From assembly GCF_026340975.1 (NCBI RefSeq), contig NZ_JAPEOS010000001.1:4373001-4437000 (forward strand): 64,000 bases of DNA. Reading direction: 5' to 3'. Positions 16,699 through 26,089 of the stretch are shown one piece after another. Numbering within the stretch: the first letter of the stretch is position 1; every line of letters begins with the position of its first letter. The notes below the pieces were generated by a model. The model was not told where the DNA came from. It saw only the letters and a program-made list of their open reading frames with translations, and did no database searches. Source of the stretch: Streptomyces sp. NBC_01214. Its GTDB lineage: Bacteria; Actinomycetota; Actinomycetes; Streptomycetales; Streptomycetaceae. The position numbers and the translations under genes were made by a program.

Positions 16699-17235
16699 TC
16701 AGTCCTGGTTCGAGCGGGACAGGGCCTCGGTGACCATGCGGGTGGCGAAGTCGTGGTCTCCGGTCAGCCGGTTGATGTGCTCCGCGAGCAGCAAGGCCGT
16801 GGCTTCCAGGGAGTTCATCTCGTCGCCGGTCCAATCTCCGTACTGCTTGCGCCAGAGGTTGGGGCTGAGGCCGGTGGCGGCCGCGACGACCAGGCCGACC
16901 ATGGTGGGGATGACCTCGGGGCGGACGCTCTTGGGCATCATGCGCAGCGAGGCCACGAAGCTGGGCACCACGTACTCGATGACGTCGCTGTCCTGGTCCT
17001 CGTGGGCCATCCGCAGCCACTGCACGAACATGTAGATGAGCGTGCACGCGCCGTCCACCAGGTCTTCGGCCTCCTCGGGGCCCAGTGAGGCGGTGAACTG
17101 GTCGATCAGCTGCTGCTGTTCGGGGTCGGTCCCGGCCTTGCCGGCGTAGATGGCCTTGAGCCGTGAGTCGATCATCATGAGCGCCGCACCCACATCGCCG
17201 ACGGCAGCGTGCTTGGAGTCACAGGGCGATGGCAC
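16699..17235 (-). CDS. Hypothetical helical protein, 178 aa
   Basis: Not recognised. Soluble, predicted almost entirely alpha-helical, acidic, with a hydrophobic central stretch ('PTMVGLVVAAATGL') probably packed in a helical bundle rather than spanning a membrane. GTG at 17235 is well supported by an 'aggagg' site six bases upstream. It is convergent with the DUF2199 gene and divergent from the membrane-protein gene at 17404. Confidence 0.7.
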   Translation of the reverse strand: MPSPCDSKHAAVGDVGAALMMIDSRLKAIYAGKAGTDPEQQQLIDQFTASLGPEEAEDLVDGACTLIYMFVQWLRMAHEDQDSDVIEYVVPSFVASLRMMPKSVRPEVIPTMVGLVVAAATGLSPNLWRKQYGDWTGDEMNSLEATALLLAEHINRLTGDHDFATRMVTEALSRSNQD

Positions 17236-17403
17236 AGGATTCCTCCTCGGGTGACCGTGTGCAACTCGTCGTGCTCGTACAGTAGCCCCCCGGGGCGAGG
17301 GTGGTCAGCGGAATCCCGAGCGTCCGCACGAGCCGGTGACATGTTCCGGTCCGGGGTGGAGAATCGGACGCACTGGGGCGGGGGCCGAGGGGCGGGGGCG
17401 CTG

Positions 17404-18936
17404 ATGGGTCGGGCACTGCGCGTGGGGATCGTGGTTCTGCCGGTGGGGTTCGTGCTCTGGTACGCCTCGTACTACACCACGATCGCGGTCTGGGAGTTGC
17501 GCAAGCTCTTCGCCTGGTTCGCGCTGCCCCTGCTGGCAGCGGCGGCCACCGCGGTGGCCGCGCTGGTGGTCGGTTGGCTGCGGCGGCGTGCGGGGCACAA
17601 GGCGGGCGCCGGGAACGCGGCCGTCACCCTCGGGTGCCTGGGCGCCGTCGTCGGGCTGGGCCTCACCGTCGGCTGGCTGGTCTACGGCTCGTACCTGCAG
17701 GACCGTGCCTACATGGCCACTGCGCAGGTCGTGACCGAGCCCGTACCCGCTCTGGCGGCCCGGGTGCCGTACGTGGCCGGCAAGGCGCAGGCCGCCCCGC
17801 ACCTCGGCGATGTCACCGGCGAGATCTCCGACATCACCTACCTGCCCGACTCGGACCGGTTCGCGACCCTGGTCGAGCGGCGCGGCTGGCTGGCCGGGTA
17901 CGAGGTCGGCCTCGTGCAGGACGTCCCCCTCGGCGGCGAGAGCCGCAGCCAGGAGCGCTGCCCCTTCGACGTGTCCGAGGCGGACGCGAGGATCAGCGGC
18001 TGGTTCACCCACAACCTCGGCAGGAAGATCTCGGCCGAGAAGCGGTGGGTCCGGTTCGAGGCCGACGACGCCTACGTGACCTGCTCGGAGGGCACGCCGG
18101 TCGTGGTGGTCCCGCTCAAGCGGCAGACGGGGATCCTCGTGGTGACCGAGCGCCCCGCCGGTGTGGCGCTCTACAACGGGCGGACCGGGAAGCTCACCGT
18201 CACCACCGACACCTCCGCCGTTCCCGGTCCGTCCTATCCGATCAGCCTCGCGGCCCGCCAGCGGGAGGGAACGGCCGCGGTGGGCGGCTTCAGCGACTGG
18301 TGGTTCGAGCGCAGCGGGTGGGACGCCTCCGAGGACGGCGCCAACGAGGGCAACGAGTCCGAGTTCACCATGCGGTACGCCACGGAGGCCGGGCGCAGCG
18401 CGTACGTCACCCCGCTCACCCCGCAGGGGGAGGCGAGTTCGGTCGTGGCCGTGTCGACGGTGCCCACCCGCCACCAGGGCGGCGGGCTCGCTCCGATGAC
18501 CGTCCATCGCCTCGATCCGGCGTGGTCGTCTCCGAAGGCGCTCGTCGCCCTGATCAAGGCGGAGTACCGGGACGTCTGCTGCTACAACGACGACCAGGTG
18601 TTCGAGGTCGTGCCCACCGGGGGCGGAACGTGGACGGCCACCGTCGGCAGCGAGCAGAACGTCCGCTACCGGGTGGAGGGGAAGGGGCAGGTGGGCGGCC
18701 GTGAGGCGACCTGCCTGAAGGCCGCCGACGGCGGGCTCATCCGGTGCGCCTACGCGGTGCCGGGATCGCCCGAGGAGCAGGAGCTCAAACGCCGGGAGCA
18801 GCAGAAACAGCAGCAGCAGGAGGGCGCGAAGAACCCGGGGGACCCCGGTGACCTGACGGGTTACACGAACGAGCAGTTGGCCGAACTCCAGCGCCGCATG
18901 ACCGAGGAGATCGGCCGCCGCCTGAAGGCAGGTTGA
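17404..18936 (+). CDS. Hypothetical membrane protein with large extracytoplasmic domain
   Basis: A 510-residue protein. Residues about 5-110 contain three hydrophobic segments ('VGIVVLPVGFVLWYASYY', a second around 'WFALPLLAAAATAVAALVV' and a third around 'VVGLGLTVGWLVYG'). The remainder is an extracytoplasmic domain with cysteine pairs ('RDVCCYND', 'ATCLKAADGG') and a Gln-rich tail ('QKQQQQ') with a final helix. Function not recognised. ATG at 17404 puts the first membrane helix near the N-terminus; an ATG at 17341 in the same frame is an alternative. A strong palindromic terminator follows at 18996. Confidence 0.68.
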   Translation: MGRALRVGIVVLPVGFVLWYASYYTTIAVWELRKLFAWFALPLLAAAATAVAALVVGWLRRRAGHKAGAGNAAVTLGCLGAVVGLGLTVGWLVYGSYLQDRAYMATAQVVTEPVPALAARVPYVAGKAQAAPHLGDVTGEISDITYLPDSDRFATLVERRGWLAGYEVGLVQDVPLGGESRSQERCPFDVSEADARISGWFTHNLGRKISAEKRWVRFEADDAYVTCSEGTPVVVVPLKRQTGILVVTERPAGVALYNGRTGKLTVTTDTSAVPGPSYPISLAARQREGTAAVGGFSDWWFERSGWDASEDGANEGNESEFTMRYATEAGRSAYVTPLTPQGEASSVVAVSTVPTRHQGGGLAPMTVHRLDPAWSSPKALVALIKAEYRDVCCYNDDQVFEVVPTGGGTWTATVGSEQNVRYRVEGKGQVGGREATCLKAADGGLIRCAYAVPGSPEEQELKRREQQKQQQQEGAKNPGDPGDLTGYTNEQLAELQRRMTEEIGRRLKAG

Positions 18937-19346
18937 CCGGGTGACCAGACCGGGCGCGCGGAGGCCGCCTCGCCGTCCGGTGGTTCGCCCGTTAGCCGGA
19001 CGGTCCGCGGACCGTCCGGGCCGGCGTGCGGGCTCGTCACCGTATCGATCCGGTCACCCTGGTGGGCCGTTCGGCGCACCGTGCGCGGCCGCCACCTGGG
19101 CCGCAGGTGCGGGAGGTCGCGTCACGCCGGTCGTCGACGCACCGCGCTTGTGCGTGGTGCGGGCCTGCGGGCACCCGGCGGGAGCTGCGGGAACGCCCCT
19201 CGGATCGCCGACATCCGAACGGACTGTCCGTAATTCGACCGCCCGTGTGCGGAGGTCCTTCACACCTGGCAGGCTCAGGCTCACTTGAGCGCTACATGAA
19301 AGTTCTAGCGCCCCCAACAGCCTTCGATCCGAAAGTGGGCCTTGTC
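18937..19346. other. Intergenic region without a gene
   Basis: 410 bases between the membrane-protein gene and the protease-inhibitor gene. It holds the palindromic terminator at 18996-19019. The sequence just before 19347 presumably contains the inhibitor promoter, but no clear -10/-35 pair could be assigned. Short frames here have no family resemblance. Confidence 0.6.
18996..19019 (+). terminator. Palindromic terminator after membrane-protein gene
   Basis: A perfect 24-base palindrome (12-bp arms meeting at 19007/19008), 60 bases past the stop at 18936. Very stable GC-rich hairpin; no U-tract. Confidence 0.7.
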
Positions 19347-19772
19347 ATGCGCCACCGCTTAGCCGCCGTCTCCGCCGCCACGCTCCTCTGCCTCGCCGGC
19401 ACCGCGGGCCTGGCGGAGGCGAGCCCCGCGAGCCTGCACGGACCCTCCGCGATGGTCCTCACCGTCATGCAGGGGGACGACGCCGCCACGGGCACGGCCC
19501 TGCGGGCGGTCGTCCTGAGCTGTGGCTACACCGCCGAGGGCACGCACCCCGCCCCCCGGGCCGCGTGCGACGCCCTCAACGCCACCGAAGGCGAGCTCGA
19601 CCGCCTGCTGGCCGCTCCCGATCCGGGCCGGGCGTGCTCGAGGCGCCAGGACCCCGTCACCATCACCGCGGACGGCGTATGGGGTGGGGGCCGGGTGGAA
19701 TGGAAGCACACCTTCCGCAACGCGTGCGTGATGTCCGCGACCCTGAACGGCAACGCCCTCTACGCGTTCTGA
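19347..19772 (+). CDS. Secreted subtilisin-inhibitor-like (SSI family) protein
   Basis: 141-residue secreted protease inhibitor. Signal peptide residues 1-25 ('LLCLAGTAGLAEA'), then an SSI domain with the four canonical cysteines ('LSCGYT', 'AACDAL', 'ACSRRQ', 'NACVM') and the family strand 'DPVTITADGVWGGG'. By alignment with SSI (Cys-Pro-Met-Val-Tyr-Asp around the reactive bond) the P1 residue here is Arg in 'CSRRQD', predicting trypsin-like rather than subtilisin preference. The fifth codon is TTA (19359-19361), so translation probably depends on the bldA tRNA and is limited to late growth, matching the role of SSI proteins in timing extracellular proteolysis. ATG at 19347 chosen to give a proper signal peptide. 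Confidence 0.9.
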   Translation: MRHRLAAVSAATLLCLAGTAGLAEASPASLHGPSAMVLTVMQGDDAATGTALRAVVLSCGYTAEGTHPAPRAACDALNATEGELDRLLAAPDPGRACSRRQDPVTITADGVWGGGRVEWKHTFRNACVMSATLNGNALYAF

Positions 19773-19871
19773 CGCTCCCGCGTCCGCGTCCCGCGTCGGC
19801 CGAGGCGAGGGCGCCGGCGGCCGCGACGCCGTACGTCACGACGAGGAACGCGGAACCGGCTGGCGCGGTAC

Positions 19872-19906
19872 GGGGCCGGCGGCCACCTCGGGTGGCGGCC
19901 GGCCCC
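19872..19906 (+). terminator. Hairpin terminator after SSI gene
   Basis: 16-bp inverted repeat with one mismatch, arms 19872-19887 and 19891-19906, 3-base loop, 100 bases downstream of the inhibitor stop and between two convergent genes. Confidence 0.6.
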
Positions 19907-20027
19907 GGCGGGCCGGAGGTCGGGCACGGCGGGTCGGGGTGGGGCCGCCGTGCCAGGGACACCCCCGTCACGGGCGTACCGCTCTCTCCCTGGGCGCGGC
20001 GGGTGGCGGCCCGCCGGGGTGCGCGGG

Positions 20028-20453
20028 TCAGTTCTGCCAGGGGGTCCAGCTGCCGCTGTTCAAGCGGTGGCGGGACCAGCGCTCACCGTCCATGCCGACG
20101 ATCGAGATGGTCGGGTTCCAGGTGTTGTTGCCTTCGATGCGGACCCCGCTGCGCACGGTCCCGCCCATGGAGGTCCAGTCGCTCCACGAGCCCCCGGCGT
20201 ACTGCCAGCGGGTCCACACCGCGAAGTCGGTGCCGACGATGAAGACCTGACGGTTTCCGGCCGGGTACGTCATCCAGGCCTCGCCGTACTCGCAGATGTA
20301 GTCGCCGCCGAGCCCGGACACGTGACAGAAGCCGGCGGCGGCGGCGGGCGCCGCCGCCTGCGCCGGGGCGGCGGTGACGCCGGCGAGGGCGGCCCCGGAG
20401 AGCGCGAGGGTGGTGACCGCGAGGGCGGAGCGGCGGAGGATGGCCAAGGTCAT
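20028..20453 (-). CDS. Secreted protein with lectin-like beta repeats
   Basis: 141 residues with a clear signal peptide ending near 'APAQAAA' (about residue 33). The mature part contains Trp/Gly-rich strands of the type 'VFIVGTDFAVWTRW' and 'GGSWSDWTSMGG' that recur once more at the C-terminus ('ISIVGMDGERWSRHR', 'GSWTPW'). This pattern is found in beta-propeller lectin-like (PLL/tachylectin-type) repeats, here only two units, so it may oligomerise or be a fragment of a longer ancestor. ATG at 20453 has 'ggggag' seven bases upstream. Function unknown; carbohydrate binding is a guess. Confidence 0.7.
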   Translation of the reverse strand: MTLAILRRSALAVTTLALSGAALAGVTAAPAQAAAPAAAAGFCHVSGLGGDYICEYGEAWMTYPAGNRQVFIVGTDFAVWTRWQYAGGSWSDWTSMGGTVRSGVRIEGNNTWNPTISIVGMDGERWSRHRLNSGSWTPWQN

Positions 20454-20713
20454 GTGGGTACTCCCCAATCGGGACGACGGAACGACTTGACGCTCCGAAC
20501 ACTTCCACCGGCCGCAAACGATGCTCTAACGGCCCGCTAACGCTCCGCCCATGCCGCATCTACCCCCGGTGCGTTCGGGAGCGGAACGTGCGTTCCATGT
20601 TTGGCCGAGGGCGCACTCATGCCGCCGGAACAATCCGACTTATCCTCGGACAGGGGCTGTCATTACCTGAACAGAACGGTACGAAGCGGTACGGATCGAC
20701 AAGGGTGGGGTCT

Positions 20714-23488
20714 GTGCAGTTCCGCGTGTTGGGGCCGGTCTCCGTAACGACGGCGAACGGAGGTCCGCTCCCGCTCGGCCCTGCCAAACGACGGAGCCTG
20801 CTGGCCATGTTGCTGGCCCACCCCAACACGCCGGTCGGGGTCGAGCGGCTCACCGAAGCCCTGTGGGACGAGGAGCCGCCGCGACACGCGCGCACCGTGC
20901 TCCAGGGACACGTCTCCCGACTCCGGGCGGTCTTCGCACAGTACGACGCTGCCGCACACGGCGTGGAACTCCTCACCCAGGGCGCGGCGTACCGGCTTCG
21001 CCTGCCCGAAACGCTCGTGGACGCCCACCGTTTCGAGGAGTCGCTCCGGCTCGTCCGGCGGAGCACGGACCCGGGGGAGGCCGTGGCGGTCCTCCGCGAG
21101 GCGCTGGGGCTGTGGCAGGGGCCGGCGTTCGCCGGGACCGTGCACAGCGCACCGCTGGAGGCCCCCGCGCAGGCGTTGGATGAGCTGCGCCTGACGGCAG
21201 TGGAGGCGTTGGCGCGCGCGTACGGGCAGCTGGGCGACCACGGCGCGGCCGCGTCCGTGCTGCGTGCCGAGGCCGCCGCGCACCCCCTGCGCGAGCCGCT
21301 CGTGGCGCAACTGATGCTGTCCCTGGCCCGGGCGGGCCGGCAGGCGGACGCGCTGGACTGGTTCCACCGCACGCGGAAGCTGCTCGCCGATGAGATCGGC
21401 GTCGACCCCGCACCGGTGCTCACCGACGCGTACCACACCCTCCTGCACACGGACGCGCACGCCCGGGCCCACCCCGACACCGACGCGGAGGCCCACGCCC
21501 ACGCGGAGGCCCACGCACACCCCCACGCGGCCGCCGACAACGGGACGGCCCGGCCGCCCGCCGTCAGGCCCCAGCTGCTGCCCCGCCGGCCACGGGGCTT
21601 CATCGCACGGCAGGACGAACTCGCCGCCCTCGATCGCATCACGACCGCGGCGCCGGGCTCCATCGTCACCCTCACGGGCAGCGCCGGCGTCGGCAAGACC
21701 GCGCTCGCCGTGCACTGGTCGCACCGACGTCGCGCCGACTTCCCCGCCGGCACGCTCTTCGCCGACCTGTGCGGCTTCAGCCCCACCCCGGCCCGCGACA
21801 CCCGCGCCGTGCTCCGCGAGTTCCTCCTCGCGCTCGGCGTCCCGGTCGAGCGGATGCCGGGGTCGCCCGCCGCCCTCGGGGCCCGCTACCGCGAACTGAC
21901 CGCCGGGCGCCGACTGCTGGTCGTACTGGACAACGCCGTCGACTCCGAGCAGGTCCGTCCGTTGCTGCCCGGCGGGGAGGAGTGCGTCACCCTCGTCACC
22001 AGCCGCGACCGGCTCGACGGGCTGGTGGCCACCGACGCCGCCCGCCCGGTGAAGGTCGGCGCGTTGCCCGCCGCCGACTCGACGGCGCTGCTCGCCGCCG
22101 TGCTGGGCCCGGAACCGGTGGCCGCCGAACCGGAAGCCGCCGCGCGATTGGCCGGCCTGTGCGACGGACTGCCGCTCGCGCTGCGCGTCGCCGCGGCCCG
22201 GCTCGCCACGCGTCCGCACCGGGGACTCGCCTCCTTCGCCGGTGAACTCGCCGACGAGCAGCACCGGCTGGACCTGCTCCAGGCGGAGGACACCGGCGTC
22301 GCCGCCGCGCTCGGCCTCAGCCTGCGGCACCTGCCCGAACCGGCACGAGGGTTGTTCCACCACCTCGGCCCGCACACCGGCGCCACGCTCGACACCTGCA
22401 CCGCGGCCGCGCTCGCCGACTGTCCGCCGCTCCAGGCCGCCCGGGCGCTGGACCAGTTGGCCGCGGCCCAGCTGGTCGTCGAGACGGGCCCCCGGTCCTA
22501 CGTGCTGCACGATCTGGTGCGCCTCTTCGCCCGCAGCCTGGCACCCGATCACGAACCCGCCGGGCTGCTCCGACTGCTCGACCACTGGGTGCAGACCCTG
22601 CTCGCGGCGTGCGCGGCCGCGGAGCCCGGCGGCGAGCCCTGCTGCGCCCTCCCGCCCGGCGCCCGGCGCTCCGCCGAGATCCGCCGGTTCACCGACCGAA
22701 CGGCAGCCCTCGCCTGGTACTCCGCCGAACGCGGCACCCTGCGGGCGGCGGTCGAGGCCGCCGTCGCTGCGGGCCTCCACGACCGGGCCTGGCGGCTCGT
22801 CCTGCTCCAGTGGCCGCTCGTCGTGTGGCAGGTCCGCGACGGCTGGGTGCCGCTGCTCGAACAGGGCCTGGCATCCGCGGAACTCGACGGTGATCCGGCG
22901 GCCCAGTCCCGGGCGTCGGCGCTGCTCGGCTGGGTGCTGTCCGAGGAGGGCAGGCCCGAGGAAGCCCTGGCGCGGTTGGAGCGCGCCCCCGAACTCGCCG
23001 TCCGGGCGGGGGACTTCGCCGGGGAGGCGGTCGCCCGGATCAACCTGGCCGTCGCCCTCATGCGGTACGGGGACCGCGAGCGGCCCGGCGGCCTGTTGGC
23101 CGACGCGCTCGCCCTGGCCGAGCGGGAAGGCCTCACCGAGACCGTCACCCTGGCGCACCAACACCTCGCCCAACACCTGCTGTCGGTCGGCGCCGCGGCA
23201 GAAGCCGCGGAACACGCGGCCCGGGGGCTGGCTCTCGCCGCGCCTTTGCTGGCGGCCCCGCGGCGGGTGGTCCTGCGCACCCTGCACGGCGAGGCGTTGG
23301 CCGCCGTCGGACGGACCGGCGAGGCCGTACGACAGCTCCACGAGGCCATCCGGGAGGCCCGGGCCAGCGCCTACGAGGAGGGCGAGGTCGCCGCGCGGTC
23401 GGCACTGGACGGGCTGTCGGACCGGTGGCGGGACCGGGGGCAGGCGCGGGGCGTGGTCACGCAGGGGCGTTCCGCCCTCGGCGGGTGA
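20714..23488 (+). CDS. SARP/AfsR-like regulator (OmpR-BTAD-NTPase-TPR)
   Basis: 924-residue regulator. Residues 1-95 form an OmpR-type DNA-binding domain ('FRVLGPVSV', 'LLAMLLAHPNTPV'), about 95-245 a bacterial transcriptional activator domain (BTAD), about 290-560 a STAND/NB-ARC NTPase with P-loop 'GSAGVGKTAL' (near 321) and 'LLVVLDNA', and the C-terminus is helical TPR-like. This is the AfsR/large-SARP architecture that activates secondary-metabolite or developmental genes. Residues about 245-275 are a linker with eight His in 27 residues, unusual and possibly metal-binding. GTG at 20714 has 'aaggg' eight bases upstream and gives the normal SARP N-terminus. Convergent with the helicase gene; targets unknown. 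Confidence 0.92.
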   Translation: MQFRVLGPVSVTTANGGPLPLGPAKRRSLLAMLLAHPNTPVGVERLTEALWDEEPPRHARTVLQGHVSRLRAVFAQYDAAAHGVELLTQGAAYRLRLPETLVDAHRFEESLRLVRRSTDPGEAVAVLREALGLWQGPAFAGTVHSAPLEAPAQALDELRLTAVEALARAYGQLGDHGAAASVLRAEAAAHPLREPLVAQLMLSLARAGRQADALDWFHRTRKLLADEIGVDPAPVLTDAYHTLLHTDAHARAHPDTDAEAHAHAEAHAHPHAAADNGTARPPAVRPQLLPRRPRGFIARQDELAALDRITTAAPGSIVTLTGSAGVGKTALAVHWSHRRRADFPAGTLFADLCGFSPTPARDTRAVLREFLLALGVPVERMPGSPAALGARYRELTAGRRLLVVLDNAVDSEQVRPLLPGGEECVTLVTSRDRLDGLVATDAARPVKVGALPAADSTALLAAVLGPEPVAAEPEAAARLAGLCDGLPLALRVAAARLATRPHRGLASFAGELADEQHRLDLLQAEDTGVAAALGLSLRHLPEPARGLFHHLGPHTGATLDTCTAAALADCPPLQAARALDQLAAAQLVVETGPRSYVLHDLVRLFARSLAPDHEPAGLLRLLDHWVQTLLAACAAAEPGGEPCCALPPGARRSAEIRRFTDRTAALAWYSAERGTLRAAVEAAVAAGLHDRAWRLVLLQWPLVVWQVRDGWVPLLEQGLASAELDGDPAAQSRASALLGWVLSEEGRPEEALARLERAPELAVRAGDFAGEAVARINLAVALMRYGDRERPGGLLADALALAEREGLTETVTLAHQHLAQHLLSVGAAAEAAEHAARGLALAAPLLAAPRRVVLRTLHGEALAAVGRTGEAVRQLHEAIREARASAYEEGEVAARSALDGLSDRWRDRGQARGVVTQGRSALGG

Positions 23489-23507
23489 CGACGCGGGCGC
23501 CGAACCG

Positions 23508-25587
23508 TCAGGCGGGCTGGACGGTGATCGTGCACAGGCGCTTGGTGGCCCGGGTCAGGGCTACGTACAAGTCCCTTTCCCCACCGGGGCGGGCCGTGTC
23601 GATTTCGTCCGGGTCCACGACGACGACCCCGTCGAATTCCAGGCCGCGTGCTTCGGACGCCGGTACGATGCGCGCGTGGTGGGCGATGCCCCGGGCCGTC
23701 AGTTCGCCCACCCTGGAGTCCGCGCAGATCACTCCCAGAAGCTCGCCCGGGTGCGCGGTGCTCTGGGCGCGGAGTTCCGAGACGACGGCGGTGACCAGCC
23801 CGTCCGGAGGGGTGCTCACGGTGCGAGGGCTCGCACCGCTCCGCAGTGACCGTGTGGGCCTCTGGTCCGGAGCGATGCGCGTGAGCAGGTCCCGGACGCT
23901 CTCCAGGATCTCCTGCGTGGTGCGGTAGCTGACGGTCAGGTCGTGCAGTTCGAACCGCGGCCCGACGTGGGGGCTCAGCGCTCCCTTCCAGTCGCGTGCC
24001 GTCGCGACCGGGCCCGCCTGGGCGAAGTCACCCACCAGCGTCATCGCCCTTGCCGGGCAGTGGCGGACGATCATCCGCCACTGCATGGAGGTCAGTTCCT
24101 GCGCCTCGTCGACGACGACGTGCCCGTACGTCCGCTCGGGAGGGCCGTCGACCAGGCTCGCCGCCTCGTCGAGCAACGGCACATCGGCATCGGTCCACGG
24201 GTCGTCCGGACCGCGCAGCAGAAGGGACCGCTCCTGCGCGGTCAGGCGGGGCAGGCCCTCGGCGAGAGCGCCGGCGTTCGTCAGGAGCGCCTGCACGAGG
24301 TCGCCGGGTACCAGGCGCGGCCACAACACCTCGACCGCCCGGTCGACGCCGGCGTCGTCGAGCAGATCGGCTCGGATGGCGTCCAGGTCCAGCTCGTGGA
24401 CCGGACCCGGGTCGGCCGCACCTTCGGCGCGGCGCCGGGCGGCCCCAGTGAACCGGTCGAGGTCGATGCCCGTCATCCTTTCGGCATCGGCGTCGATCTG
24501 CTCCAGGAGGTCGCCCATGTCCCGTTGCATCGCGTCGGTGACGGCGTCGACCAAGAGCTCTTTGAACACCTGGCGCGCGGGGTTGTGCCCCGGTACGGCT
24601 GCCACGGCTGCGTCGCGTGCCGTGGCGACCTCCCCGCCGGAGAGGTGAACCGGCTCCCGTCCGACCCGCACGGTGAAGTCACCGGCGGGGGCCTGGTGGA
24701 CGCGCAGCAGGCCGGCCAAGGCGTCGGCGAGGTCGGAGCTGCCCTTGAGGCGCGCCGTGTCGAACGGGTCCACCGCGTGCGTGGACACTCCGGCCAGCTC
24801 CCGGCAGGTCGCCAGAACGACGTCGTTCTCTCCGAGCGAGGGAAGGACCTGGGAGATGTAGTCGAGGAACCGGTCGTTCGGGCCCACCACCAGGACACCC
24901 TCCTGTGCGGCGCGCGGGAACGCGTAGAGGACGTAGGCCGCCCGGTGCAGGGCGACGACCGTCTTGCCGGTGCCGGGCCCGCCCTGCACCACGGTCACCC
25001 CGCGGTGGGCGGAGCGGACGACCGCGTCCTGCTCGGCCTGCAGCGTCGCGACGGCCGCGTGCATCCTGCCCGTACGCCGTGCCGACAGGGCCTCGGTCAA
25101 CGGGCCGTCCCCCACGACGTCCTCGTCGGTCGGGGCGGTCCCGTCCAGCAGTTCGTCGCTCACCGAGACGACCGTGCGCTCCGCGAGGCGCAGGTGCCGG
25201 CGCCGCCGGAGGCCCATCGGGTGGACCGGTGTCGCCTCGTAGAAGGGCCTCGCCGCATTCGCGCGCCAGTCCACGAGCAGAGGCAGGTCATCCTCCTCCG
25301 TATGCAGTCCGATCCGCCCGATGCGCAGGGCCGTGCCATTCGTCCGGTCGATGCGCCCGAAGACCAGCCCTTTTTCGGCGCCCTCCAGCCGGCCGATTTC
25401 CTTGGCCAGGCGCTCGGCGGCGATTTCTCTCTCGTATGCCTCACCGGCGCTTCGCCGGGGCCTTCAGCACACTCGCTCGGTGTGCTCGCGCCTCGGAAAG
25501 CCGCTCGGTGAGCACCTCGTATAAGGAGGACACATAATCCCGCTCCGATTCAAGTGCACGCGCGGCGGGATCATTCAATTTCGACAA
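23508..25587 (-). pseudogene. HelD-like UvrD/Rep-family helicase, frameshifted
   Basis: Superfamily 1 ATPase resembling HelD, the RNA-polymerase-recycling helicase. Motifs in the main frame: Walker A 'VVQGGPGTGKTVVALHRAAY', Walker B 'VVVDEAQELTSMQW', 'LTVSYRTTQEIL' and the C-terminal 'LYVALTRATKRL'. The N-terminal coiled-coil region ('ESERDYVSSLYEVLTERL') is in another frame, which stops at 25441, while the main frame is open only from about 25463. Joining them needs a +1 shift, for which the run of four C at 25457-25460 is the best site. A TTG at 25587 with 'aaggag' upstream is the likely start. Codon 22 is TTA (25522-25524). The break may be a real mutation or a homopolymer sequencing error. 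Confidence 0.75.
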
Positions 25588-25639
25588 CAGGGGGCTCCTT
25601 CGATTCGAGTCACACCATATGGTCAAGGTCCCCTCAAAG

Positions 25640-25655
25640 GTAAGTCTTGACTTAC
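25640..25655. promoter_or_regulatory. Palindromic operator-like site upstream of helicase
   Basis: gtaagtc-tt-gacttac: perfect 7-bp arms with a 2-base centre, about 55 bases upstream of the helicase start. The surrounding aaaggtaagtcttgactta has partial iron-box likeness but the inner bases differ, so another regulator is as likely. Confidence 0.45.
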
Positions 25656-25837
25656 TTGGTGAGTCATGGCCCTGCGGCTGAATCCATGACGGTCGACCGT
25701 ATGGCATGCATTCCGCAGTTTCGTATATCGCCATTGCACTCCCGATGCCCGCCTTTTCTCACGGTCGGGAAAGGGAGGAGATCCGGCGAGGCGGCCGACG
25801 CTTCCGAGACCGGGATCCCGTGGCAAGCGGCCTGGCG

Positions 25838-25900
25838 GCCTGGCGGCTCGGAGGCCTGGCGGCTCGGAGGCCCGGCGGCTCGGAGGCCCGGCGGCCTGGC
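25838..25900. repeat. 16-bp tandem repeat array, about four copies
   Basis: Units gcctggcggctcggag, gcctggcggctcggag, gcccggcggctcggag and a truncated gcccggcggcctggc run head to tail, preceded by another partial copy at 25830-25837. The array is non-coding and lies between two divergent promoters. Confidence 0.85.
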
Positions 25901-26089
25901 ACGCGCCGGAGCGTGCGGGAGAGCGCGCCCGCCTTCGCGCGCCCGGAGCGCACCACCGACCCGCCGCGGAAGCGGGTGGCTGCCCCGCCGCGCCCCGGCA
26001 GCAGCACCCAGGGCGATTGTCACTCTATTCCCGCCTAGGGATGATTCAGGTAGGTGTGTGGATCTTCGCGTGCTTATGCTGCACCCGCT

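Larger units (their letters stand above)
25588..26089. other. Intergenic region with operator and repeat array, no gene
   Basis: 502 bases between divergent helicase and flavin hydroxylase genes. Near the helicase end the sequence is distinctly less GC-rich and holds a palindrome at 25640-25655; the middle has a 16-bp tandem repeat array. No frame here has family resemblance. Confidence 0.6.

Noticed and set aside
16699..17235. Membrane-protein interpretation of the 178-residue protein because of its hydrophobic centre
   Set aside because: The stretch is short, interrupted and flanked by amphipathic helices; a soluble helical bundle fits better.
19296..19346. Upstream ATG (19296) for the protease inhibitor
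   Set aside because: It would put polar residues before the signal peptide; the ATG at 19347 gives a normal Arg-containing n-region and hydrophobic core.
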